A stretch of DNA of 64,000 nt from Ostrinia nubilalis (GCF_963855985.1 NC_087104.1:8618001-8682000), one strand, 5' to 3'; shown: positions 44,888 through 58,054, numbered from the stretch's first letter. Numbers and translations are program-made. Notes: a model not told the origin generated them from the letters alone.

Positions 44888-45211
44888 CTGACAGAAAGCT
44901 GAATGAGTTATTCAGCCAGGCTTTTTACTCGGTCCATTAGGTGCTATAATGGGAGGTGACGAAATTGAATCCCTATTTCTAGCAACAACAGAATGAATGA
45001 GAAATTCTATTGAATATTTTATTTTCCTTGCCCGTTTAAAGCATGAACATTTCCATGTTTTCTACTACGAAAAGCGTAAAAATGAAAGAGCTCTAGGATC
45101 AACTCGTCGTTAAAAAGTTAATAAAGCAGTTCCCCTAGAATTCAAAATCTTATGCGAATGCAAATGGATCTAAATGGTAAGTTAATAAAACATGCTATTG
45201 ATGTTGGCGGT

Positions 45212-46719
45212 TTATTTAGGCTTAACGACAGTATATCGAATATAATGAAGTTTTTCAAATCCGAGCTTTTTATATAAATTAAGAGCTTTTACATTTCTAC
45301 TCTCGCAATATCCAAAAAGATCTCGTTTCTCTTCTAAATACTTATTACAAAGAAGTTTTAGTAATAAGGTTGCGTAGCCCATTCTCCTATATTCTTCAGG
45401 GGTGTGCAAATGGGCCATGTTTCCAACTTCACTGATAAAGATCCATGATATTAAAATATCGTCTTTATAAAGGCCATAACTAAGGTCAGCTTTTACCAAG
45501 AGCCTGAATAGGCTTTTCGATCCGTCGTAGCGTATTATCCATTTTGAATCAATCATATCAAACTTACGTCCTTTTCTGAGACCGACTTAAACTGCATGCC
45601 ATCTGGTAAACTGCAAGGGAAGTTAATTAAAAGTAGGTTAGTTCGATAATAGAGCTGAATAAGGCGTACTACTAAATAAAGCAATTTATACTAGTAAGAA
45701 TGAGAGAGAGAGATTCAAATGATGACACTGAAATTTTTTTTGTTGCTTTTGGAGTTAGGTTGCAACGTCATCAAGCCTACTATAAAATGACTGACTCATG
45801 TATCATTAGTAGTTATGTATACTAATCTATCTTACCAAATATTTTCAAAAGCAGGCTGTGTCTTTTGATAAATAATAACATCCAAGGTAGGCCAGTTTTC
45901 CCCTTCAAACACCACTCCAAGCTTTTTAGTCACTCTCAGAAGCATGTCATAAAGATGCTGAGGTATAAATGGCACTGTAATTTCTTGTGACCAATCTATT
46001 ACGTTTGTAGATAGAAGTGCATTTTCTAGGGACTCTGTGTCATCTTTTGGGCACTGAATCCAAACTTCATAAAAGTTGTGCTGAAACAAAAGTATCATAT
46101 TTATTATTGCGTATGATTCAATTTTGCTAAACAGACGACAGCACGTTAATGTAAACACCACATAGATCTTATGTAGTTGTTATAGGGGTCAATATGCAAC
46201 AGAAATGTATAGTCTGATGTGTCTGTACCTACCTAAGGTAAACCGACTAGTACGCAAAACCAGACATCAATCGGCTGTAGACAATGATAAGAATATTATT
46301 ACCGACACTCGATCCCTAAAATCCCCGTAATTATTTACCCAATGAGCTGGAAAATGGAATGTAATTTTATACCTATCTGTTCAGGAGCGCTTCAGTTTCT
46401 TATTTTAGAATTAGTACCTAGTTACATTCGATTTATTGAATTTAGAATAACTGAAACTGTAACAGCTAATACCAAAGTAGTATAAATGTATTACAAATAG
46501 TGCTCACTTTGATATTCAAGGCGACCATACCGTTGCTAACGTCACCATAGGGACAGTATACTTCGAAGCCGTAGTTCAGTCCTTTGTCCAGTAGATTTCT
46601 TTGGGTTCGTAGTGCTGTGTAGGCCGATATTCCTCTGGGCCAGTCGGCCCTAAATGCTTCTTCGAGGTCCCCCATTTTTCCGAAGGCAGAAAGTGTAGTG
46701 GGTCACTTTTGCTATCCAT
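45212..46719 (-). pseudogene. GNAT gene A, glycine N-acyltransferase-like, two frameshifts
   Basis: Exons 46508-46719, 45836-46080 and 45212-45610 match the three-exon plan of genes C and D. Translation starts MDSKSDPLHFLPSEKWG, but a single missing G in a five-G run at about 46671-46675 breaks frame before the conserved LEEAFRADWPRG. In exon 3 a second single-base loss after SEKDV (about 45555-45562) gives an early stop before YDGSKSLF. Adding one base at each point would restore the family frame and length (286 codons). The coenzyme A loop reads RRMGYA. The stop codon overlaps AATAAA. This is probably a pseudogene. Sequencing error could explain the first break, less easily the second. Confidence 0.8.
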
Positions 46720-47500
46720 TTTGCGACAGTAAGTAGTAATTCAACAGATTCTACTAAGGTTAATTGGTTTTATAAGTGTTATTTTGTTGTCATAATTATT
46801 TATATGGTCGTGATATCTTATGAAATTTATTTGTCAATGGTATCATTACGGCCTATCATAAGTTACGAGTATTTCCAAATAATGATAAGCGTTTATCTGA
46901 ACTGCATCATCTTGGGCATCGGAACTAAGCACTTAAATGTATTTCAATTGGTTCTAGTATATTGTACACGAAGATTGTAGAGATGTTAGATAACTGCGTA
47001 AGAACATATTAATTGTTATCACGAAATAAATAAAACTGTGTTATCAGTAACTGGCAACAGCTGGGACTGCATTATAGGTAGGTACAACAGGATAAAAAAT
47101 GCGCTGTCTTCAACGTTTACCTCAAGTTAAAGCAGTATTGACTGCCAATCAAACCGCTTGCTAGAAGCTGTGTAGTACATAAATAGTGTGGTTGATGTAA
47201 TGATGATGGCCTAAATAGTGCTCTACCGTAGTTTTAACTAATTAATACCTTGCTACTAACTACGTAGGTACTATTATTGCTTTCAATTATTAGGTTGATT
47301 TCAAATCTCAGGTGTTAGATTATTTTTATACTGATTTGTAACTAAGTAGGTTTGCTGTTCTCATTCTGCTTTTCTCTACTAACAATTCCAGCTTTCCAGC
47401 AGAAATTATATTATTTTGATGATGTTATTTTTATATATACGAGTAAAAGTGTAGGTATAGTTTACCAAGGAAGTAAAAATGCAATTGCTTATTTTAAAGT

Positions 47501-48528
47501 TTATTTTGGCGTTAACATGGTCCAGTTTACATGATAAAATTTCTCAAAACCTAGACTTTCGTACAGTTTTTCGGCACTAACATTTTCCCTCATACAATAC
47601 CCGAAAACCGGTTTCTTTTCTTCTAAGGATTTATTGCAAAGCAGTTTCATTACTGTTTTCCCGTATCCTTTATTTCTGTGATCGTCGTGAGTGTACAGAT
47701 GTACCAAAGCACCTATTTCGTTGATAAAAACCCAGGCAAGCAATTCCTTGTTCTTGAAAAGACCGTAGCCGGTTTTGTTTTTTATTAGCAGTTTGAAAAC
47801 CCACTTGGAACTGTCATAGCGGTTCGGCCACACGGCGTCTATAGCATCTACTAGGTCTTCTGTTAGAAGTTGAAAGGTCACGTCATCAGGTAAGCTGCAA
47901 AAAAGATTATACTTAGGTATTTTTACAGATTTCTGTATTGGACGTTCTACCACAGATTACTAATAAGTTACTTCTAATGTGTGCAAGATGTCTAAGGCTG
48001 AGTTGTACCATCTTCCTTTAACTTTAACAAAAGTCTACATCTGTCAAACTCCATACAGAAAGCACCGGTTTTCGTTATAGTTACCGCAAAGTTAGGTGGT
48101 GCAACTCAGCCTAAGTGTTAGATTACAAAACTTGATGGATTAAAAACAATTGAAGACAAAGAAAACAAGAGATTTAACTTTAGTTTTTAAAGAAGATCAA
48201 AACAAAAGAAGGTGAAGTAGCTACTTACAACAAAAAGTTGTTCTTTTTAATTGCAACATTTTCTTTCTTACTGATGAACTTACCGAACATCGAATGCGGG
48301 CTTGTGTACATCATAAAGCACCAGATCATGAGGAGTGTGTTCATCATCTCCCTCGAAATTCAAGTTTAGCTTTTGGGCCACTTTCTTCACACATTCGTGG
48401 GTATGCGGGGGCAAGCAGGGAACTAGTATGGGTGTGGACCAATCTATTACTTTTGTCGATACTAGGGCCTTTTCAAGCTGGGTCGTATCGAGCCGCGGAC
48501 TATGAATTATAATCTCGTTTAGTGTATC
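47501..48528 (-). CDS. GNAT gene B, acyltransferase-like, exons 2-3 only
   Basis: Exons 48284-48528 and 47501-47894, together 212 residues, are open. Exon 3 has the acetyl-CoA loop RNKGYG, the best match to the GNAT Q/RxxGxG/A motif in the cluster, and a typical C-terminal fold ending LYESLGFEKFYHV. No first exon (the ADWPRG segment) is found between exon 2 and gene C. Exon 2 starts in phase 0, the same as exon 2 of the neighbours, so it could be spliced to exon 1 of gene C, or the gene could be incomplete. The stop codon overlaps AATAAA. A foldback MITE sits in its intron. Confidence 0.8.
47992..48118. repeat. Foldback MITE, family 4
   Basis: Arms AAGGCTGAGTTGTACCATCT and the inverse ending CAACTCAGCCTAAG. 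In the intron of GNAT gene B. Related copy at 54055-54162. Confidence 0.8.
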
Positions 48529-48908
48529 CTGAAAAACCAATTATAAAGGTGTAATTAATTTCGAATAAGAGGAGGAAGGAAGAGATGTCCTGAATGAAAG
48601 CCAGAACGGCCTAGCTTTTGTTTTAAATACGTATGTATGAGAATAATTATGTTTCGTGCTATTTATTTATTATATGCGCTGCAGTACCTAGGTAACTATT
48701 TTTTTGCCAGTAGGTATGTTTATGGAACTCAGGCTTATTATAAAATTACAAGTATTTTTTATCGAAGTTTTGTTACATCGTCTGGACTGCATTTCGATTT
48801 AAAATCGGAGAATAAAATGATAGATGGAAAAAAAAGAAATCATTACCTTTAAATATTTATTATGGTAACCTTACATTTATATTATTAAAATAAGCAACAC
48901 GATTTTTC

Positions 48909-50395
48909 CTAATTTTGTGGTTTTATAAAGCACCATCGCACTTCGTGGAATTTCTCGAAACCTAATTTCTCGTAGACTTTGCAGGCACTTTTATTTCCTT
49001 TCCTGCAATAAGCGAAGACATCTTTGCCGTTTTCCAAGCAAATGTTGCACAAATATTTGAGCACAATCTCTGCGTACTTATTATTCCTGTGTTCTGCTAA
49101 AGTAAAGAGATGAGTGAGAGCTCCCACTTCATTGAGGAGGACCCATGAGACTAGTTCATTGTTTTTGAAAAGTCCATAGCCGTAACCAGCTTTGATTAGA
49201 ATTCCGAATAGCCAGAGAGAACCCTCGTAGCGGTTCCGCCAAGTGTAGTCGACGGTGGAGAGATGATCTTCCAAAAGTGACTTGATACTCAAGTCAGGAT
49301 TTGAAGGGCTGCAAAATTACACGTGAAAGTAAACTATGCAGTTCAATAAATAAGAAGAATTGAGTGAAACACGAGCCATGTGAATAATAATAGTTTTACA
49401 TTTTGTACTAACATGTAGGTCTTTCACTCGATGGATCGACGATCTGATGAAGGTCTTGAAAAGTGCCTGGATGCAGGCAGTGCAGAACCCTCCAGCAGTT
49501 TGTCTTTTAGTTGAATGAAACGAACGTGTACCTACCTATAAAGAAGTTGGATTCTTAGGCTTACCTGGGATATATTGGTGTATGTTTAGGTAACAGAAAC
49601 AGCTCATTCGGTTCCGTATCTTCCGCTTCTATATCTAAATTAAGGTTTTCTGCTATCCTACGAACACTTTCTAGAATGTGTTTTGGCATGAACGGAACCA
49701 TTATTTTGTTGTTCCAATCAATGATCTTCGAGCATAATACGGCTGTTTCGAGCTGCGCAGTGTCATCACTTGGACATTGTATTATAACTTCATTGAGTGT
49801 GCCCTAAAATTGTTCGGAATTTGAATGATCTTTTTTTATGTTTCGGAGATTTTTATAAAAATTAACATAACAATAAAATTGTATTAAATTCAATGTTTTT
49901 TCGCTTTGATGTCACATATTTTCCTTATCGCAATAAACAAACAGATGCCGGTACTTATCTCTTGTTGTATTCTTATTTGTCGTGTCAAAGATGTGCAGGC
50001 AATCACTATTTTGAAGGAAAATATTTTCATAATATTTTACTGGCATATGTACTTATTTTTCCGTTTAGAATGAGGTAAGGTAGTAGGTAGATACTCATAA
50101 GTCAATTAACATTCTCGTACCGTGTACAACTATTTCGCCATATTTAACGTCACATATTCAAACAATGAAACAAAAACATACTCACTTTCTTGTTCAAGGC
50201 CACCATACCGCTGGACACATCGCCGAAGGGGCAATAAACTTTGAATCCGTAGCCCAGTCCGCGGCTGGCTAGGTCCCGTTGGGTCCTCAATGCGGTGTAA
50301 CCAGATATACCCCTTGGCCAGTCGGCCTTGAAAGCCTCTTCAAGCTCCCCCCATCTCTCCATTGGTAAATACTGCAAGGAGTCTGTATCACTCAT
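48909..50395 (-). CDS. GNAT gene C, glycine N-acyltransferase-like protein
   Basis: Exons 50186-50395, 49565-49803 and 48909-49308 give 282 residues, all in phase. Exon 1 starts MSDTDSLQYLPMERWGELEE and has the family segment ADWPRGISGYTALRTQ. The middle exon has no start codon of its own; I found it by splice sites and homology to its neighbours. Such enzymes move an acyl group from acyl-CoA to an amine, often glycine. The substrate here is unknown. The coenzyme A loop reads RNNKYAE and so lacks the usual glycine, which may weaken catalysis. Confidence 0.88.
49425..49535 (+). repeat. Degenerate LINE tail
   Basis: GATCGACGATCTGATGAAGG through GTTGAATGAAACGAACG resembles the LINE 3' end. It lies in the intron between exons 2 and 3 of GNAT gene C. 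Confidence 0.55.
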
Positions 50396-50825
50396 TCTTG
50401 TTTTTGATACTAAAATACAATGCAAACTTTTTCCTGTTATGTCACGTCGACTAAACGCAGTGTACGAGTCCGCTCGCTTTGTTATGATGCGCATGAGTCA
50501 CCGAGTATTATTAAAAATGGCCGGTGTTGCTATATCTATCTGGTCAATATTTTACTGCTATAATGTTGCTAGTGTTTGATAAAATATAATCTAATTTGTA
50601 ACGTAACAGGTATAGGCAATAGATTTAGAATAGCATAATTTAAATTGTTAAAGTACCTACCCTTTTACACTAGCGACATCTAATAAAGAATCAAAGTAGT
50701 TTTTAAATCTTATTTTGATACTCTTGCATCAACAGGGTTTTTAATTAAAAGATTATTGTTACTTTTCACTATTTATTTACACTTTAGTTAGGTACTTGCA
50801 GACATTACGAAGAAGTACTTGGAAA

Positions 50826-52001
50826 TTAATTTTCTTTATTATCCTTCGTCAAACGGATCCACCACACGTATCCAAGAAAATCAAAATCCAGCTTTTCGAA
50901 TAATTTTTGAGGTTTGATGTTGTCCTCTAATGTGTATGCCAGTACATCTTTTCCTTGCTGGAGGAGGTCATTGACAGTCACCTTGGTAATATATTCAGCG
51001 TAACCCTTCCTTCTGTAAGCATTTAAGCAGTACAGATGTGTGAAGGCACCAGCTTCGTCCACAGTGATCCAGGAAACAGGAGAATGGTCCTCAGAGGAGT
51101 ACAGCATGTAGGTGAGACCGTTATTCATTAAGGTTTCAAACAAGCTGTAAGAACGATCACTGTAGAACGTCCAAGTTTCATTCACTAGTTTTAGGTGCTC
51201 ACGTTTCATAGGACCAACGTATGTGTTTACTGGGTCACTGGAAGTAGGAAAATAATTTTAATACTAAGCACTTAAAAATATTTTTCTATAAATTAAACGT
51301 TAAGACATTAACGTTTTTGATAAATTTAATATTACGTCATTGAGACCCAAAATTCAACTCCCCGCTCTCCTTCTTGAACGGTGTAGATTTTTTAGTTTTC
51401 GCAACAGTGACGTCGCGTCATCGGATTAGATTAAACTTATTCGGCCACAACATTAAGTATGTAATTGTTTTTATTATTACCTTAAATCAAATGGTTTATT
51501 ATCTCTGTCAAGTAGATGTTTACAGCATCGGTTTTCGTATGTAATTTTTAAATCCAATCGACTACAAAGCCTTTTCAGGGCTGCCACAACATTGGCACTA
51601 GCTGAAGGCACAGTGACAACTCTATTCCAGTCAATGACAGATGTTTTATACAATGCATTTTCCATTATAGATACATCTTCTGTTACAGGACAAATATACA
51701 CTTGGTAGTATTCCTAAAAAGATTAAATTAACTAGTCGTACGTAAATCTAAACAATGCAGCAATGTATGAAAAAATAATTTTTGAATGTCAGGATATTAC
51801 CTTATCACTAATTGCAACCAATCCATTAGCAATCTTGCCGCCTGGGCAATAGAATTTGAAACTAAAAAACTCTGTAAGAGCAGGATATAAAATATTGGCG
51901 CTGAGGAGGCAAAAGCCCTCTACTCCATGCGGCCAGTGAGTTCGGAAGAGATCTCGTAGTTTTGGCAATTCACTGTTTGGTACTTCTAGTAAGGAATCCA
52001 T
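50826..52001 (-). CDS. GNAT gene D, glycine N-acyltransferase-like protein
   Basis: Exons 51801-52001, 51481-51713 and 50826-51237 give 281 residues. The first exon (MDSLLEVPNSELPKLRDLF, then HWPHGVEGF) is the most diverged of the cluster, but exon phases are the same as in genes A and C (0, then 2). Exon 3 carries the acetyl-CoA loop RRKGYA and YTLEDNIKPQKLFEKLDF, the conserved C-terminal strand-helix of the GNAT fold. It is the first gene of the minus-strand cluster. Cytosolic or mitochondrial acyltransferase activity is inferred from the family only. Confidence 0.88.
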
Positions 52002-54054
52002 CTGTTGAGGTACAATTTCTAATGAATAAGAGTATTAAGAAAAAAATAACCCTTTATTAGAAATATACAAACTTAAATTTTGTTTGATTATAAAATTCAA
52101 AACAATTTTTTTAGATCATAATTTATTAATTTATTCATTATTCTATTGCAAGCGGTTTTCTAATCTTAGGCAGAGACATCTACAGAATCTACACTGATGC
52201 ATTATAAACGATTTTAGCAAATGGTACCAAAAGCATCCACCTTGAGTGAGCGCGCTACTGTGCGCAAACATAATATCAACAAAAATTCTCTAATATTATG
52301 TTTCTAAACAAAATTATCGTTATCATCACATAAAAAATAGTTACATGTACTAAAGAATTAAAATTATTGTATCTAAAATAGAAATCAGGCATAGGAAATA
52401 TTATAACACAGTATTTTTAATTTATTACTTACGGTAGTGAATACACGATTGGTTTAGTTTCACAATAACAATAATATCATTATAGAATTAAACTTTGATA
52501 AGTATTCTTATGCGAACATGACTAGTTTCATTCACAATTTTCTCATTTAAGATAAACTGATAAAAATAATCCTAGCTATTCATCGACCTACTAATTTAAC
52601 AGCTACTATTTTAACGTTTAATCGGACTCGTGTAATCGATTCTCCAAATATTTTTGTAGCGATGAAGGCTTTGAGGAAACAACTGAATAATGTTATTTTT
52701 TTAAAGATCTTTGTGATCATCATCATCAATGAGTTTTCAAGCAAGGTAGGTACTTTTGTTATCTAATGTGCAGGGCAATGAAAGATTACATACAGAGTTA
52801 TTTTTTTAAGAGCGCTCTCATCGTTCACTAAACGTGCAAATAACGAGAACATAATCTGGAATAGGCGGGATATTTGATATTCCTGCGCTATTTTAAGATA
52901 GGTAGTTTTCAATTCTCTACAAATAGCAATATTTTAACATAGGTAAAAACATATACTTGTATTAGTATACTAGGTACTTAGTGTAAATACGTTAGATTGA
53001 TGTTGAGAATGATAATGAAAAATCGTCTAGACCCTCGATGAATTGGAGTTTGCTCATGTTAATGACATGACGTCACACAACTGGAGCACACTGGAGGGTG
53101 ATGTCAGGGCTACGAAATTAAGATTAGGAGATCGGGTTGACCAAGGGCAAATAGTTGGAAGCTAGGACACGCGTTGTTAATCATAGTCATCTACATCTAA
53201 AGATTTCTCGATTAATTGACCAATATAGATAACACAAAATACTTACCCCGGCTGAAACTTTTGAAGTTTATCATTATTGGATACGACGCGACATGGAAAT
53301 ATCTCAATTCTGTTTTCTGTATGTTAATGTAAGTTATCTACCTACTTAAAATCTATCTATGGACTGATAGAGTCATTGTAAAGTACCTACTTAAAAGGTT
53401 TTAGACAAAGTTACATGTATAATATAAGTAGGAGTCACTGAAAATTTTTAACTAAATGTAATATAGGTACTACAAATTATAATAGAAAGCTCTATTTGCT
53501 TATTTACGCATTCTGCTAATTGGATTTGTAGTGTACAATTATGTTAATGAAAATGCTTTGGCTCTGAAAATACAGTGTGTTTGTGGTTTTATACTAGTGT
53601 TTTAACTTTTTAGTGTAAACATACTCGTTTTATCGCATTTAATTTTAACAGCAGCTGCTCGACAATTGCCTTTATAACGATTTTGAAAAATGCACCCAAT
53701 AAATGTCATACTAACCTACCTAAAATAAAACTATTCCATAGATCTAGGGCAATTATGTTGTACCTACTTAATTAATTACAGCAATTTATTTGCTGAAGTG
53801 ACATCGTTTTTTGCTGAAGTTATTTTCAGTTTTCATAAGAAAATATGAAACGTGTAAATTATTGTTCCAAATATTTACCTAACTAGTACCTATTATGTAA
53901 TTTGTGCTTATAGCTTGCTTGAAATAGAACTTACATTGCGCTAAGAATAAACTACCAAGTGTGCGAAGTCTGAAGTTAGTTCAATCAGACTGTACTCATA
54001 CATTATTGTTTCAAAATGGTTCTATTGTACTACTTGTATAACATGGTGTTTAGC
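52002..54054. other. Non-coding region upstream of GNAT gene D
   Basis: AT-rich, no supported exon on either strand. The first few hundred bases should contain the promoter of gene D; I see no clear core motif. Confidence 0.4.
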
Positions 54055-54162
54055 TTAGACTGAGTTGCACCACCTAACTTAACGATAACCGGTGTTTTTT
54101 GTATAGGGTTTGACAGATTTTTGACGATTGTTAAAATAAGATGGTGCAACCCAGCCTTAATG
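54055..54162. repeat. Foldback MITE, family 4
   Basis: Arms TTAGACTGAGTTGCACCACC and the inverse GGTGCAACCCAGCCTTAA; shares the accggtgttt centre in inverse order with 47992-48118. Confidence 0.8.
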
Positions 54163-55334
54163 TGCCGTCTGCTGTACTTTGATTAACGTCCAATTAGGAA
54201 GCCAGATGGAATGCTAATTTATTGTCCCACTTAGAGCAGTTTTCCTTCGTTCAAACTGCATACGGCACTACTGTGATACTGAGTAGTGAGGTCTTTGCAT
54301 TTAAATGTAGCATTAAGGATAATTGTAGTAGCTTGGTGGAATGCAAAGTGGAAGCACGGAACAAATACCAAGACGGCTGAAAAAGGCGTTAATGGACGCT
54401 TTTTATTTCTCACTCGAATCGTGCGTTTTCAAACTTACCTACACCAGCATATACGAAAAGTTGACGGGGGGAACTAATTCTGCAAAGCTTACTTTTTTCT
54501 GTCATGTCTTCTGCAATGAGCGATCATCCTGTACCTAAGCAATTTCGTAATCAAGAATTATTCGATATTTTCTTAAATACCTGTTAAAAAACCAACAGTG
54601 CAACAATTGCTGCGATCAAAGGCGACGATTAACTACGAGAGATACCTCGTAGGCAAGTGCTCGATAGAATGAAAATTTTCAAGTACAGATCGGCAAAAGA
54701 TCTCGTTATGTTAGCAATTTATTAAGACGTATGCCTTACTTTCGGTTTTTTTAATGCTTTTTCTTAGGTACAATTACATGCATCATACAACACTTGTCAG
54801 TCACATTAATGGGTTAATGGGCATCAACATTTTACCTACATTAAAGCTAAAATGTATTTACTTCTAAGTTAGACTTAGACGTACACTTAACTATCTTTAT
54901 AACAGCTTGACACGACTATGTTAAGATCTTTCATCCCAACAGTGTTCAAACTGCCCGGTTCGTTGGCCGGGCCCTCGGGGCGTCTTCCCGGGAACACTTT
55001 ACAGCAGGAAAATTTCCCAAACTAATAGCAGTAGATGACCCGTGAACGAGAAACTTTAATGAACATACAGATTACGGCGAACACTGAGGACACTTTCGGC
55101 AATCGACTACAAAACGATGTAAATTGAGCCTTTGAGTGCTTAAGGAACAATTTAAGCGAAAACTTTTGACATTTTGAGCAGACTTGATTTTTAGAATAAT
55201 GCAAAGATCGTCGGTCCACCGATTGTGAAGCCTTGGACGTTTAACGATAATTAGGTTGATGGAATTTGGAAAGGAAGGCCTTTGTCGAACAATAAATAAT
55301 AATCAACGTAAAGTATCTACCTAATCTAATTAAA

Positions 55335-55540
55335 GATTTTAGAGGTTCTGGAGTGGAGGGCACGTATCGGAAAACGCAGCGTAGGACGTCCACCCACAAG
55401 GTAGATCGACGACCTGATAAAGGTAGCAGGAGGGCGTTGGATGCAGGCCGCTACCAACCGTGCGATGTGGAAGTCATTGGGGGAGGCCTATGTTCAGCAG
55501 GGGACGTCCTGTGGCTGAAATGATGATGATGAAGATGATA
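55335..55540 (+). repeat. LINE tail
   Basis: TTCTGGAGTGGAGGGCACGT through GGACGTCCTGTGGCTGAAAT and a (GATGAT) tail; close to the 3' end of the LINE at 5585-5775. Confidence 0.85.
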
Positions 55541-55789
55541 ATGATTTTCAATATAAAATAACATTCTAGGCATCAGTCTAATCCTAAGTAAAAGTGGTAG
55601 AAAATACAGTTTGACTAGCAATACCCAAAAAATAACTTGACTATTAGGTATCTTATACAAAAAAAAAGAGGGTCTTATGTGCTACCATAGGAATTCTGTT
55701 AATTGATAATGTGGTGGTTGTACCTAATACGGATAATGTGGTCTGGCTGGATTAATTCCAAGTCGGTGCAATATGCTGGGGCTATGGTG

Positions 55790-55870
55790 TCGTGAGTCTG
55801 ACCTACATTTAATTTTCTTACCATCAGGTGATCCGTCTGCTCGTTTGCCTCCTATCACATAAAAAAAAAA
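55790..55870 (+). repeat. SINE or LINE 3' end with A-run
   Basis: CTTACCATCAGGTGATCCGT followed by an A-run at about 55860-55870. The TTACCATCAGGTGA word is shared with the SINE at 23582-23931. Confidence 0.6.
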
Positions 55871-56851
55871 CAAATAACTAGCGATTTGTACCTGTACCCA
55901 TCACTGCAAATGTAAACAGTAGCCTGTTTTTTTCGTAGGTATCCCATAAATCAAGCTGATCATAATATCATTTTCAATAAAAAGGTCGGTATTTTCATAC
56001 TTGTTAACTTATTCTCATAACATAATCTCAATTGCAAATTATAAAGGCGCTTCAGGAATAATGAGAAAAAAATAATTTTGATGTGATTAACACTTTATAA
56101 CATTAGCAGATAGCCGAAAGATCGATGGCGATTGAAGCCCTGATTAAGCGATACATGCAAGAAGGATATTTATTCACTCAAGAACAGTTTTAAGAAGCCT
56201 ATGGATTAGGCCAAAGAATTTAGCCTATTATAGACTTAAATCTACAATTATCTTTCGGTAGGTTTTGAGCTTCGTTTCTAATTACAGGCTTGAGACTGAA
56301 CTTTGAAGATATTTTAATAACGTGAAATGGTAGACACCTAGAACTTTTAATTACAAAGCTGAAGTTGATCTTGAAATACAAAATTGGCGTAGAAATTGAT
56401 GTTAGTTTAAGTTACTTGAATTACATAATCAGACGTCATAGTTTATCTTTTCTGATACAAGCAAATAGTGACGTCAATAGATCCAGTTTCAGACTTTAAT
56501 TAGCGATTGCAAGCACTTTATGAAAATTCAACTGAAGTTATAAATTGAAACGAAACTTGTGAAGTAGGACAGAAAACTTCTTTGACGGCTTACGATTCGT
56601 TACGATCGAGTTTGATCCCAGTGTAGTGAGAGAGACGTCCTCAGAACGGGAAAATCTATCAAAATGGAGAGAGGAAAGTCGTCAGAACGAGAAAATCTAT
56701 CTAAATGGGTTCGTTCTGAGAATCTGCAGCGTGTTTTATCAAACTATGTTAACGGAATTGCATACGAGTTCATCTAGAGCTGTCAATTAGGAGCAAGATG
56801 CAGATGTAATGACGAACGTACTCGTACAGAAGAGAAGGTAAGAATAATAAT

Positions 56852-58054
56852 GGGTGTGTAATGTATGATATAACTACATATCATATAATACTTAGAGGAT
56901 ATAACATCAAATTATATAAAATCGTTTAATATAATAATTATTTACTATAATAAACGAATAATATAATTTTAAAACGAATAATTTTAAGACAAATAACTAT
57001 TAACTGATATATAAAATGGTTTGATATAATGAATATTTTCTATAAAACTTACAATGTATACTATTTAAAACAAATAACATTCAAATCATATAAAAATAAA
57101 ATGTCGAACAATCAAATGAGATAAAATTCTTTTCCTATAAAACTTAAATCATATAACAATAATAATTTTATATAAAGTTCATTTGTTATAATAAGCATTG
57201 CATGCAGCAAGCAAGCAAGCGAGCAAGCAAGCAAGCTAGCAAGCAAGCTAGCATGTAGGCAAGCAAGCAGGCAAGCAAGCTAGCAAGCAGGCAAGCAAGC
57301 AGGCAAGCAAGCAAGCAAGCAAGCAGGCAAGCAAGCAAGCAAGCAAGCAGGCAAGCAGGCAAGCAGGCAAGCAAGCAAGCAAGCAGGCATGCAGGCATGC
57401 AGCATGCAATTGACTAAAAACTTGAGACTTCTGTCACGGCTCCGGCACTGCGGGGCTCTGGCGGTCCCTCGCGTGCTAATCGTCGCAGATGGCTTTCGCT
57501 CGACACCGCGTCTTCGGCTTGCTGGCCGGCTTCGCCGGCCAGCCTCAGCCGCGGCGCCTCGCTTCCAGCCACCTGCTCCTCAGCCCGCGGGCCGCCTCGC
57601 CCCTCCGTGCCTACGCGCTTCTAAATTACACTCTAGGGGTAGGGCAGACAAGACTACGTGGAGTCGGTTTTACGGCGATTCGTTTTTGTCACTAAAGTCA
57701 TTTATAAGTCAAGCTTAAAAAGAACATACTTAAAGTTATATCTATCAGAAATTATATCAATTAAAGAGTATAACAAATAATATTTATTACAAGTAATGGT
57801 TATATGAAATTATATTTATATTAAACAAAATTACATCAAATGAGTCTTAGATTAAGTAAGGTATATATCAAATGTCTTTATGCGTTGTGATTGGTATCTG
57901 AAATGATATTATTAGAAATGATTTATTATATGAAGTAAACATTATATGTTAAAAAATTATATCAAGTGTTATTATAACATACGTTTATTATACAATATGA
58001 ACGTTATTGAAATGAATTTATATCATATAAACTTATATAAACTGTCACGCACCC
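56852..58054 (-). mobile_element. Non-autonomous DNA transposon with hexamer arms and hairpin core, copy 2
   Basis: 1,203 bp, core inverted relative to copy 1, flanked by the 9-bp repeat aataataat (56843-56851 and 58055-58063). Ends are GGGTGTGTAATG and, inverted, GGGTGCGTGACAG. The arms are arrays of ATATAA (left) and TTATAT (right). The core has a (GCAA/GCAG)n array at about 57196-57410, a GC-rich hairpin (centre 57521-57543) and the shared block with attacactctag and agggcagac (about 57625-57660). Open frames in the core are by-products of the repeat. Confidence 0.75.

Noticed and set aside
48294..48512. Plus-strand open frame over GNAT B exon 2
   Set aside because: Antisense shadow of the coding exon.
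57186..57398. Open frame of Ala-Cys-Leu repeats
   Set aside because: Translation of the (GCAA)n array of the second element copy.
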